The notes under the pieces are model-generated. The model was not told where the DNA came from, did no database searches, and saw only the letters and a program-made list of their open reading frames with translations. Of a DNA stretch of 64,000 bases, positions 32,827-40,610 are shown piece by piece (position 1 is the first letter of the stretch; each line of letters starts with the position of its first letter). Source of the stretch: Synechococcus sp. HK01-R (GTDB lineage: Bacteria > Cyanobacteriota > Cyanobacteriia > PCC-6307 > Cyanobiaceae); assembly GCF_014217855.1 (NCBI RefSeq), contig NZ_CP059059.1, positions 62,001-126,000 on the forward strand, read 5' to 3'. Position numbers and translations under genes: made by a program.

Positions 32827-34089
32827 GTGATCGCCCCTGACACCGCGGTGCTCGGTATCGATCTGGGCACCAGTGGTGTCCGGATCGCGATTCTCGACCT
32901 GGCCGGCAATCTTCGACACAGTGAAGGGATGCCCTATCCAGGTGCATTCGAGGACCCAGCGGCATGGGTTGATGGCTGCAGGCAGCTCATCGCGTCCATT
33001 CCCTCTGACCTGCGCCAGCGGCTTCGAGCCCTGGCGGTGGACGGAACCTCTGGCACCCTCCTGGCCTGTGAAGAAGACGGAAGGCCTCTGGGGCCAGCCT
33101 TGCCGTATCACCTCAGTTGCCCGGAACAGCTGGAGCGACTCAACGCCCTGATCAGCGACTCCAATCCTGCAGGCAGTGCAAGCGGAAGTCTGGCCAGGGC
33201 CCTGCGCCTGCTGGAGACGCATAAAAGAGATCAGCTGCTGCTGCGCCACCAGGCCGACTGGATCACTGGTTGGTTTCTGCAAAGCTGGCGTTACGGCGAG
33301 GAAGGAAACAACCTCCGCCTGGGCTGGAATCTTGAGACGGGGCGCTGGCCAGACACCTTTGCCCGCCAGCTTTGGTGTCAGGCCCTGCCTGAGATCAGGC
33401 CAAGCGGAGCACTCTTGGGATCGATTGCCCCCTCGATCGCCGATCAACTCGGCTGCCCCCCAAACCTTCAGGTGATCGCTGGCACCACAGATTCGAATGC
33501 AGCGGTGCTCACGGCCAATCCAAGCGCTGGAGATGGGATCACGGTGCTCGGCAGCACAATCGTTCTGAAGCGATTTGTGAAGACTCCACTCGCTGGTGCG
33601 GGAGTCACGAACCATCGGGTTGGAGGTCGCTGGTTGTGCGGAGGGGCCTCCAACTCCGGTGGCGTCGTCCTGCAACAACAGTTCCCTGGAATCGACCTCG
33701 AGGAACTCAGCCGTCAGATTGATCCTGAGCAGAACAGCGGCCTGGATCTACGCCCCTTGCCGGCAAGGGGCGAACGGTTCCCCATTGACGACCCGACGCT
33801 CGAGCCGATTCTCAGGCCTCGGCCTGTCAGCGATGCCCTCTACCTCCATGGCCTGCTGGAGGGCATGGCTCGCATCGAGGCCCAGGGCTGGCGACGTTTG
33901 ACGGAGCTGGGAGCTCAACCCCCAAAACAAGTGATCACGGTGGGAGGGGGAGCCCGCAACCCCCAATGGAGAAGGCTCCGGGAACGGATCCTCGGCCTGG
34001 CAGTTCGCAGTTGCCATGCTCCTCCGGCCGCTGGCACGGCACGCTTGGCACTCGAAGGTCTGCAACAGGCTGCCGATCTGCACGGATAA
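32827..34089 (+). CDS. FGGY-family carbohydrate kinase
   Basis: A 420-residue sugar kinase with the N-terminal ATP-fold start LGIDLGTSGVRIAILD, the DGTSGT motif, HQADWITGWF, a TTDSNAAV segment and the C-terminal adenosine motif ITVGGGARNPQWRRLRE. This compact form resembles the cyanobacterial and plant D-ribulose kinase-like group (SePSK type); the exact substrate is inferred. The start is GTG at 32827. Confidence 0.88.
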   Translation: MIAPDTAVLGIDLGTSGVRIAILDLAGNLRHSEGMPYPGAFEDPAAWVDGCRQLIASIPSDLRQRLRALAVDGTSGTLLACEEDGRPLGPALPYHLSCPEQLERLNALISDSNPAGSASGSLARALRLLETHKRDQLLLRHQADWITGWFLQSWRYGEEGNNLRLGWNLETGRWPDTFARQLWCQALPEIRPSGALLGSIAPSIADQLGCPPNLQVIAGTTDSNAAVLTANPSAGDGITVLGSTIVLKRFVKTPLAGAGVTNHRVGGRWLCGGASNSGGVVLQQQFPGIDLEELSRQIDPEQNSGLDLRPLPARGERFPIDDPTLEPILRPRPVSDALYLHGLLEGMARIEAQGWRRLTELGAQPPKQVITVGGGARNPQWRRLRERILGLAVRSCHAPPAAGTARLALEGLQQAADLHG

Positions 34090-34091
34090 AG

Positions 34092-34235
34092 ATGGAGAAT
34101 CCAGTGCGCTTCAAACTGCCGGTGCCTGCCAAAATTCGCGACGTTCTCGCCGTCGGACTCTTCGTGATCCTCGCCGGCTATGTGACATTCAGCGGTTTCC
34201 GCCTCGCCCTCCTGCTCTGGCAACGCTTCGGCTGA
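34092..34235 (+). CDS. Small single-helix membrane protein
   Basis: A 47-residue frame (MENPVRFKLPVPAKIRDVLA ... LLLWQRFG) with one hydrophobic helix at about 18-42 and a basic N-terminus. It starts 2 bp after the kinase stop, which suggests coupling. No family is recognised. Confidence 0.6.
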   Translation: MENPVRFKLPVPAKIRDVLAVGLFVILAGYVTFSGFRLALLLWQRFG

Positions 34236-34299
34236 AGCCAGGCAATCCTCCTGGCCGCCATGTGCCGACAACCGCTCCTCTGTTGATCCCCCACTCCCC

Positions 34300-34566
34300 A
34301 TGGCCGCTGATCCCCTCACCCCAAGCGTCAGTGATCGCATCTGCCGGCACATGAATGCAGATCACAGCGAGGCTGTTCTCAGCTACGCCCGCCACTACGG
34401 CGGAATCGAGAACCCGCAGAGCGCCACGATGCTGGCCGTGCGATCAGATGCCATGGAGTTGGAGGTGGATGGAGCAACGGTGAAGATTCCGTTTGATCAC
34501 CAGCTGAGCGACAGCGAGGATGCCCATCGCACCTTGGTGGCCATGCTGAGAGCGATGCAGAATTAG
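34300..34566 (+). CDS. DUF2470 domain protein
   Basis: An 88-residue protein consisting of a DUF2470 (HugZ C-terminal-like) domain: ICRHMNADHSEAVLSYARHY and the C-terminal RTLVAMLRAM. The MNxDHxxA motif is typical. In larger haem-degrading proteins this domain accompanies a split barrel; alone its function is unknown. Confidence 0.85.
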   Translation: MAADPLTPSVSDRICRHMNADHSEAVLSYARHYGGIENPQSATMLAVRSDAMELEVDGATVKIPFDHQLSDSEDAHRTLVAMLRAMQN

Positions 34567-34603
34567 GCCTCAGGGGAATCCTTCACGCAGCGCGACCGCT
34601 GCG

Positions 34604-35287
34604 ATGCTCAAGCTGATCAGGCAAAGCTGCCGTGACCTGCTGATTAGACCCAGCTGCCCCATCTGCTCGGCAGAGATCGTCTCCCATCCCAGGGAACAAC
34701 ACCCCTGCCAAGCCTGCTGCCAAGCCCTCGGCCTTGGAGCACACCCTTGCCATGGACGTGATCCTCTGCCGTGGATCGCAGCAGGGCTCTACCAAGGTCG
34801 CCTACGCGAGAAGCTTTTGCAGCTCAGGAGCAGCGGCAATCTCCGCCAGCTCCGAGCCCTCAGTGCTGGCCTGAGGGAGCGACTGCCAGCAGAGGCCCTG
34901 CTGGTACCAATTCCCAGCTGGAAGCACCGAAGCAGAGCCAACCCACTGCCAGCCCTGATCTGCCAAAGCCTGGAACGCTCAACCAGAGAATTCTTGGAAC
35001 GAACCTCAGCAGGAATGGGACAACACCACCTGAGGGCAAGACAACGGTTGGACAACCAACGCTCGGCCTTCAAGGCCACAGCACTGGCGACTGAAGTCGC
35101 AACCAACACCAAGGCAATCGGAGCGGCGGACCGAATGCCCCCCCTCTGGATCGTGGATGACATCCTCACCACTGGCGCGACGGCCCTCGCGGCGATGACC
35201 GCTCTTCAAACAGCCGGCCTAACGGTGCACGGCCTAATCTGTTTGGCCCGAACCCCAAGGAAGCTGCCCAGGTCTGGAACGTCGTGA
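34604..35287 (+). CDS. ComF-family phosphoribosyltransferase-like protein
   Basis: A 227-residue protein with a Cys-rich N-terminal zinc-finger-like part (PSCPICS ... HPCQACCQ), then LLVPIPSWKHRSRANP and the PRPP-binding motif LWIVDDILTTGATALAAM. ComF proteins take part in DNA uptake in competent bacteria. It ends about 30 bp before tRNA-Phe. Confidence 0.88.
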   Translation: MLKLIRQSCRDLLIRPSCPICSAEIVSHPREQHPCQACCQALGLGAHPCHGRDPLPWIAAGLYQGRLREKLLQLRSSGNLRQLRALSAGLRERLPAEALLVPIPSWKHRSRANPLPALICQSLERSTREFLERTSAGMGQHHLRARQRLDNQRSAFKATALATEVATNTKAIGAADRMPPLWIVDDILTTGATALAAMTALQTAGLTVHGLICLARTPRKLPRSGTS

Positions 35288-35317
35288 TCTAAGATCTAGC
35301 TGTCGCGCAGACGACGC

Positions 35318-35390
35318 GCCGGGATAGCTCAGTTGGTAGAGCAGGCGACTGAAAATCGCCGTGTCCCCAGTTCAAATCTGGGTCCTGGCA
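35318..35390 (+). tRNA. tRNA-Phe (GAA)
   Basis: A 73-nt cloverleaf from GCCGGGATAGCTCAG to GGTCCTGGCA, with the anticodon GAA in ACTGAAAATC and the T arm AGTTCAAATCT. It marks the left border of the phycobilisome rod region. Confidence 0.95.
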
Positions 35391-35409
35391 TTACGTACGA
35401 CAAAAGAAA

Positions 35410-35634
35410 ATGGATAAAGTTTTTAATAACGCAGATAGTTTCGCTATGGCTTTTGATGAATCATGGAAACAGCAGTCTAAATCCCAAAGCTTTTTAGGCT
35501 TATCAGCGGAAGCTCGAAAGCATTATCTATTTGAGAACTGCATTCAAGATCATCCATTTTTAATCAACAGCCCAAAGGAAGCCAACCAAGTAGCAGACTT
35601 CCGAATCAGACTATTAGGGCTTGATCAGCAATAA
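35410..35634 (+). CDS. Small protein of the phycobilisome region, unknown function
   Basis: A 74-residue protein (MDKVFNNADSFAMAFDESWK ... IRLLGLDQQ) starting 20 bp after tRNA-Phe. It is clearly richer in A+T than most of the window, with codons such as TTT, AAA and TTA. No known domain; hydrophilic, probably helical. Similar small genes of unknown function start the rod region in marine Synechococcus. Confidence 0.7.
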   Translation: MDKVFNNADSFAMAFDESWKQQSKSQSFLGLSAEARKHYLFENCIQDHPFLINSPKEANQVADFRIRLLGLDQQ

Positions 35635-35659
35635 AGCGATTTCCAATCAACAGAAAGCA

Positions 35660-36070
35660 TTAAGCCGTCATCGAGTCATAGTCGGGATCGTCTATGTAAA
35701 CAGTTTCCAGAGCACTATCGGCTTCATGCTCTTGGCCATCATCCTCGCGGCTCGACGCTTCAGCAGCCAAATCTTGCTCCCCACTCACCAACGACAATTC
35801 AGGCACACCTGAAGTCGCAACAACACCAGTTTCTTCGAGTGCCAACAGCTCTTTGAGATCGCCAAGGCGTCCACCAACGGCATCCAGAAGTTCAGCAAAC
35901 CCCTCAGACTCCATTGCCAGAGAGACCCCCTTCACCGAGGAATCAACGGCATCGAGACGACGTTCAAGCTCAAGCAGCCTTAAAGCAAGGCCCTCACACA
36001 CTTGAGTTACCACCTGCATCTGACAGCAAAGCTGTCGCACGAGGCGCTCATCAAGCCCAAGCGAGTCCAT
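35660..36070 (-). CDS. Conserved hypothetical protein with coiled coil
   Basis: A 136-residue acidic protein on the minus strand. Residues about 10-50 form a Leu-rich helical or coiled-coil stretch (CEGLALRLLELERRLDAVDS), and the C-terminal third is Glu/Asp-rich. It contains three Cys near the N-terminus (LCCQMQVVTQVC). No function can be given. It points away from cpcT and shares a 145-bp divergent promoter region with it. Confidence 0.65.
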   Translation of the reverse strand: MDSLGLDERLVRQLCCQMQVVTQVCEGLALRLLELERRLDAVDSSVKGVSLAMESEGFAELLDAVGGRLGDLKELLALEETGVVATSGVPELSLVSGEQDLAAEASSREDDGQEHEADSALETVYIDDPDYDSMTA

Positions 36071-36214
36071 GGCTGCCTTAAGGAAGAGCTCTCAAATCGT
36101 ATCGATTCAAAGAAGACTGTCCAGCACCATCGCGGTGACTGGCAACATGGAATCCCATGGCAGCGTCAGGCTTACGCTTGATCCAGTACCCCGCCTGCCA
36201 GCAGCCTTCCGGGA

Positions 36215-36811
36215 ATGACCGCGACCTTAGCTCGACTGACACAGCAACTCAGCGCGAGCTTCAGCAACCAACGCCAAGCCTTCGACAACCCGCCCTTATA
36301 CGGGAATATTTTGGTGCGGTTTCGCCCCCTGCCCCACTTTGAAACAGCCTCTCTTTTGCTCGAGCAGGCCTACGCAATTGCAGCCAACGAACCGTACAGA
36401 ATTCGAGTTTTAAGACCAAAAGCCTGTGCTGAACGAGGCTTAGTGATCGAGAACTACGCAATCGCAGACAATCAAAGATTCTGGGGAGCCATCCAAGACC
36501 AATCAAAGCGCGAGAAGATTCAGGAAAGTGATCTTCAACTACTTGAAGGTTGCACTTACATCGTGACTGAAACAGACGAGGGCTTTAGCGGAGAGGTTGA
36601 ACCAGGCTGCAGGTGCATTGTCAAGCGGAAAGGCTTTGAGTCTTACCTCGTGAGCAGCTTTCAGCTCTCCCCCTCATCAATGAGCACCATCGATCGCGGC
36701 CATGATCCCAAAACCCATGAACACCTCTGGGGATCAATTGCAGGCCCGTTCATTTTCGAAAAAACAGAAGATTTTTCCGAAGAAATCCCTGAAAAGTGGC
36801 TCATGCCATAA
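36215..36811 (+). CDS. cpcT: Phycobiliprotein lyase CpcT
   Basis: A 198-residue T-type lyase that attaches a bilin to Cys153 of beta-phycocyanin. It matches the CpcT subgroup: SASFSNQRQAFDNPPLYGNI, PLPHFETASLLLEQAYAIAA, PYRIRVLRP and DRGHDPKTHEHLWGSIAGPF. It is more like CpcT than the second T-type protein at 43.9 kb, which reads like CpeT. Substrate Cys153 is present in CpcB at 54.4 kb. Confidence 0.85.
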   Translation: MTATLARLTQQLSASFSNQRQAFDNPPLYGNILVRFRPLPHFETASLLLEQAYAIAANEPYRIRVLRPKACAERGLVIENYAIADNQRFWGAIQDQSKREKIQESDLQLLEGCTYIVTETDEGFSGEVEPGCRCIVKRKGFESYLVSSFQLSPSSMSTIDRGHDPKTHEHLWGSIAGPFIFEKTEDFSEEIPEKWLMP

Positions 36812-36857
36812 CCCACCATCACCCCGAATCACACCATTAACAAGCCAATCGAGAGCC

Positions 36858-37265
36858 ATGACATCAATCGAACAACTGATGAACTCAGCTGATCAGAACA
36901 GTGAAGTGATTCACACGATTGGAGAACTGCAATTCCGCATTGACCTCAAACCCGACGATCTGAGACTTTGGTCGAAAACCCTTCAAACGCGCAACGAACA
37001 CTGCAACTTATTGCTTGCCTGCGAGCACGGTGATGGCGCTCTCGATCAAACATCCCTCACTTGGGTCGTTGGCTCGGCAATCCGCTCCTTCAGCATCCAA
37101 TCAGCCGATGAAGTCACACCCCTGCTCACAAGCCTTGGCGTCGAAGCAGCCTTAAGCGAGAAACTTCCAGAGCTCTGTCCTGGCTTGGGGTTTGATATCA
37201 CGTGGGCTTTTTACCTTGATCGCAATGGCACCCTCAGCGCATCACCAGTACCATCCGAAGCCTGA
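36858..37265 (+). CDS. Phycobilisome-region protein, unknown function
   Basis: A 135-residue protein starting MTSIEQLMNSADQNSEVIHT. No domain is recognised. It is predicted mixed alpha/beta with a DLRLWSKTLQTR segment and a C-terminal WAFYLDRNGTLS strand. Its stop codon abuts the start of the phycobiliprotein-like gene with no gap, so the two are almost surely made together. Confidence 0.7.
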   Translation: MTSIEQLMNSADQNSEVIHTIGELQFRIDLKPDDLRLWSKTLQTRNEHCNLLLACEHGDGALDQTSLTWVVGSAIRSFSIQSADEVTPLLTSLGVEAALSEKLPELCPGLGFDITWAFYLDRNGTLSASPVPSEA

Positions 37266-37856
37266 ATGGACCCTCAACAAGCGATCGGCGGCAAAGAACT
37301 TCAAGTTCTGATTGCCAAAGCGAATGTCTGCGGACTGCAACAACACCCCAATCTTCCTGAGTCTTCAAAGCGCATTATTGCCAAGGCCGATCAAGACAAA
37401 CGGCAATTAACTGAGGTCGAGGTCAACGATCTTTGCTCCACATCAGGAATGAGCGCAACGGTCATTTTATTTGTGATCGAGCACGCCAAGCGCTATGTCG
37501 ATCAAAGCAAGCAAGTTGTGCTCAAAGCGCATCCATCACTTGTCGAGCCCGGAGGCGCGCTGCATCCAGCCGAACGCGCCCAGGCTTGCTGGAGAGACTG
37601 TTGGAACTTTCTTCGCGTCGCCACCTATGCGACGGCAACCGACACTGCCGACTGCACAGATCCTCAGGGCATTGAGGCGGTACGTGCTCTTTACGACCAA
37701 CTCAGAGTGCCCATGGAAGGGATGTCTATGGCTTTAATCACCCTTTCCAGCCTGATCACGGCCGATATCCAACTACAACACAGTGATCTCAATCGAGAGG
37801 CACTGGCCTTCGAAGCAGCTTTCGCACACCTGAACGCGACGCTTCATAAAGGTTAA
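37266..37856 (+). CDS. Divergent phycobiliprotein-like protein
   Basis: A 196-residue protein whose middle aligns with phycobiliprotein beta subunits: EPGGALHPAERAQACWRDCW against [20 protein letters not shown] of CpcB, then RVATYA against RYVTYS and ALYDQLRVP against TYLALGTP. C108 corresponds to the bilin-binding Cys82. A longer N-terminus and two additional Cys (C112, C130) set it apart. I infer a globin-like phycobilisome fold; whether it binds bilin, acts as a chaperone or has a regulatory role is unknown. It lies directly behind the previous gene. Confidence 0.75.
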   Translation: MDPQQAIGGKELQVLIAKANVCGLQQHPNLPESSKRIIAKADQDKRQLTEVEVNDLCSTSGMSATVILFVIEHAKRYVDQSKQVVLKAHPSLVEPGGALHPAERAQACWRDCWNFLRVATYATATDTADCTDPQGIEAVRALYDQLRVPMEGMSMALITLSSLITADIQLQHSDLNREALAFEAAFAHLNATLHKG

Positions 37857-37949
37857 GCAAACTCCTGATACGTTTCACCGCTTCACGACAGGATTGCTGC
37901 AGCAAGGGGCGATGATGGGTCGCCAGTATTTATGCCTAGACAGGAAGCG

Positions 37950-38708
37950 ATGTCGTTACCCCTGCTGTCCTATCCCCTTGAGACCCAGAACTCCCGGGTG
38001 AGCAATCTTGCGGGGGACAAGTCAACCGTGAAGGGGAGCCTGCAAGGGTCAGCTGGCGCTGGCAGCGATGGAGCGCGGGGAAGCATCGACGCCTTAATCG
38101 AAACCGCCTATCGGCAGATCTTTTTTCATGCCATGCGATCCGACCGCGAGCCATTCCTGGAATCTCAGCTGCGCGCAGGCAACATCACCACCCGGGATTT
38201 CATCCGGGGCCTTCTGCTATCGGAACGATTCCAACAGGGTTATTACCAGTGCAATTCCAACTACCGCATGGTGGATCAGGTGGTGGGAAGGGTGCTCGGA
38301 AGGCCGGTGCATGGCGACGGCGAGCGCCGCGCCTGGTCGATCGTGATCGGCACCAAGGGATTCGCTGGTTTTGTTGACCAACTCCTCAATACGGAGGAGT
38401 ACATGCAGGCGTTTGGCTACGACCTGGTGCCCTCTCAACGGTCTCGGGTGCTCCCGGGTCAGGCCCAAGGTGAAATGCCGATCTATCAGGCCTACCCCCG
38501 CTACGGCAGCGACTGGCGCGACTCCCTCCAACGCCGTGCCCCCAGCGGCCAAGCCGATGCCATGGCTCCCATGGAAGCTTCGGCAGCTTGGGTGAATGGC
38601 CAACCACCGGCATGGGCGCTGAAGGCCTGGCTCGGCATTGCCGTTGTCGGCGGCCTCGAACTCACCCGAGTGCTGCTTACGATCGCGATTTCTATGGTTC
38701 GCAACTGA
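37950..38708 (+). CDS. cpcL: Rod linker of CpcG2/CpcL type with C-terminal membrane helix
   Basis: A 252-residue phycobilisome rod(-core) linker. The N-terminus MSLPLLSYPLETQNSRV is typical of CpcG proteins, followed by the linker domain (about 45-175: LIETAYRQIFFHAMRSDREP, FIRGLLLSERF, VGRVLGRPVHG, LLNTEEYMQAFGYDLVP). The C-terminal 30 residues (WALKAWLGIAVVGGLELTRV then LLTIAISMV) form a membrane helix, as in CpcL/CpcG2 proteins that hold core-less rods on photosystem I. The ATG at 37950 is chosen over 37932 by family similarity. It lies 1 bp from the pentapeptide gene. Confidence 0.85.
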   Translation: MSLPLLSYPLETQNSRVSNLAGDKSTVKGSLQGSAGAGSDGARGSIDALIETAYRQIFFHAMRSDREPFLESQLRAGNITTRDFIRGLLLSERFQQGYYQCNSNYRMVDQVVGRVLGRPVHGDGERRAWSIVIGTKGFAGFVDQLLNTEEYMQAFGYDLVPSQRSRVLPGQAQGEMPIYQAYPRYGSDWRDSLQRRAPSGQADAMAPMEASAAWVNGQPPAWALKAWLGIAVVGGLELTRVLLTIAISMVRN

Positions 38709-38709
38709 C

Positions 38710-39408
38710 ATGTCTGCGTCAGCGACTGCCCTTGCTCTACGCGACTGGTCAGCCCCCGAACTGTGCAAACCCACGCCTGACTCCACCACCACCCCGGTGG
38801 ACGCACGCGGGGCTGATTGGCGCGGCCTCAGCGTCGGCGCGCTTGATCTACAGAACGGCAATCTCTGCCGGGCCGATCTGCGCGGAACCAACCTCAGCGA
38901 GGCCAAACTCGAGGGATGCGATCTGCGGCTCGCCCGCTACGACAGCAAAACCCTGTTTCCTGAGGGCTTCGACGTCCGCAGCTGCGGAGCTGTGGGCCCT
39001 GGAGCCAAGCTGAGCGGTGTGTTTCTGAACTGCACCGACCTGCGCGGCATGGATCTGCGTAGAGCGTCGCTGATGGGTGCATATCTGAGCGGCGCCGATC
39101 TGAGCGGTGCCCTCCTCGACGGTGTGCGATTTACAGGCTCTGATCTGCGCCACGCAGTTCTGCGCGGAGCCCTCTGCCGAGGTAGTCGTTTCGGAGGCTG
39201 TCAGCTCGATTTCGCCGACTTCCGTGCAGCCGACCTCACAGATGCAGGCCTCGAAACAGCCGAATCACTGCAGGGGGCGGATTTCTCAGGCTGCATTGGT
39301 CTTCAGCCTCAGATCCCAGCCCTGCTCAGTCGCCCCTACAAAGAGCTCGACTGCTGGAACCCCCTCACCCGAAGCCACACCAGAGACGGCCTGGAGGTAG
39401 CTCGATAA
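38710..39408 (+). CDS. Pentapeptide-repeat protein
   Basis: A 232-residue protein with about 20 pentapeptide repeats of the A(D/N)LxX type, such as ADLRGTNLSEAKLEGCDLRL and AYLSGADLSGALLDGVRFTG, which fold into a right-handed beta helix. It starts at ATG 38710, 1 bp after cpcL. Function unknown; an assembly role in the phycobilisome is only suggested by position. Confidence 0.85.
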   Translation: MSASATALALRDWSAPELCKPTPDSTTTPVDARGADWRGLSVGALDLQNGNLCRADLRGTNLSEAKLEGCDLRLARYDSKTLFPEGFDVRSCGAVGPGAKLSGVFLNCTDLRGMDLRRASLMGAYLSGADLSGALLDGVRFTGSDLRHAVLRGALCRGSRFGGCQLDFADFRAADLTDAGLETAESLQGADFSGCIGLQPQIPALLSRPYKELDCWNPLTRSHTRDGLEVAR

Positions 39409-39611
39409 CAAAGGCATCTCTCTCCAGAAGCACTTGCCAGGGGGCTTCGGCGCGCATTGCAGTGGAAGCAATTACCAAGACGTGGTCGCAGAGCGCCCCA
39501 AAAGCGTCATGTCACGCAACATCGAGAAACAATTGATTGAGGTTTATAAAGAACTGAGCCTTGACCATGGCGGGCATCAGATCATGTTGGAGCCGTGCTG
39601 TAAAGCTCCCC

Positions 39612-40496
39612 ATGCCCTTCGGACCTGCCTCACTCCTCGGGGTTGAGCGTTTCTCTCAGGAAAGCGAAGCTCCGCTCGAGCTGATCCCTGGGGATGACGA
39701 CGCCAAGAAAGAACAGATCATCAACGCGGTGTACAAGCAGGTGCTTGGCAACGCCTACGTGATGGAGAGCGAGCGTCAGCTCGTGGCTGAATCCCAGTTC
39801 AAGCTCGGTGAAATCAGCGTGCGTGAGTTCGTGCGCATGGTTGCCAAGAGCGAGCTGTACCGCGGCCGTTTCTTCGACACCTGCGCCCGCTACCGCTACA
39901 TCGAGCTGGCCTTCCGCCACCTGCTGGGACGCGCCCCCGTTGACTTCAACGAAATGCGTGCGCACGCCGAGCGCCTGGACAGCAAGGGCTACGACGCCGA
40001 CATCGACAGCTTCCTCGATTCGGACGACTACCAGAACACCTTTGGTGAGTGGACGGTGCCCTACCAGCGCGGCTGGAAGACCGAAAGCTGCACCACCATG
40101 CAGGAATTCACCTGGAGCTTCCAGCTTCTGCGCGGCAACAGCAGCAGCAGTCTGAAAGGCGATCTTTCCGGCATCACCAGCAAGCTGGGCGGTAACGCCT
40201 ACCAGAACCGCCCCATGGCGGTGGTTCCCCCCTCCTCCAGCGAAACCCAGGGCTGGAGCTTCCGCCCCTCCAAGAATCTGCAGGACGCCGCCACCCGTCT
40301 GGGCAGCGGCGCCAGCGATCAGGGCAAGACCTACCGGGTGGAAGTCACCGGGTACAGCGCCAACAATGTGCGGCGCATCTCCCGCTACACCCGCTCCAAC
40401 CGGGTGTACTACGTGCCCTTCGACAAGCTCTCCGAGCAGTTCAAGCGCATCCATGCCGAGGGCGGCACGATCGCCAGCATCACCCCCGCGAACTGA
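39612..40496 (+). CDS. cpeD: Phycoerythrin-associated rod linker, CpeD-like
   Basis: A 294-residue linker starting MPFGPASLLGVERF, a start close to CpeD of filamentous cyanobacteria. The linker domain is at about 30-165 (AVYKQVLGNAYVMESERQLV, REFVRMVAKSELYRGRFF, LAFRHLLGRAP, FLDSDDYQNTFGEW) and a CpcD-like domain at about 235-290 (TYRVEVTGYSANNVRRISRY, RIHAEGGTIASI). It connects phycoerythrin hexamers along the rod. First of three linker genes in a row; marine naming of these linkers varies. Confidence 0.8.
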   Translation: MPFGPASLLGVERFSQESEAPLELIPGDDDAKKEQIINAVYKQVLGNAYVMESERQLVAESQFKLGEISVREFVRMVAKSELYRGRFFDTCARYRYIELAFRHLLGRAPVDFNEMRAHAERLDSKGYDADIDSFLDSDDYQNTFGEWTVPYQRGWKTESCTTMQEFTWSFQLLRGNSSSSLKGDLSGITSKLGGNAYQNRPMAVVPPSSSETQGWSFRPSKNLQDAATRLGSGASDQGKTYRVEVTGYSANNVRRISRYTRSNRVYYVPFDKLSEQFKRIHAEGGTIASITPAN

Positions 40497-40516
40497 GGCA
40501 CACCCACTGTCTTGCT

Positions 40517-40564
40517 CCCGCAGCAGAACCTTCCGGCTGGTGAGACCAGCCAAAAGGTTCCGGG
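40517..40564 (+). promoter_or_regulatory. Intercistronic hairpin between linker genes
   Basis: GAACCTT-cc-GGCTGG, loop TGAGA, then CCAGCC-aa-AAGGTTC form a 13-bp stem with one internal loop (40526-40560); flanking CCCG/CGGG could extend it. No T run follows, so it is not a classical terminator. It may stabilise or attenuate the transcript between the CpeD-like linker and the two-domain linker. Confidence 0.6.
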
Positions 40565-40610
40565 AGTAACGCCTGCTTTCCCAAACAAGGCCCTCCAACA
40601 CCATTCTCCC

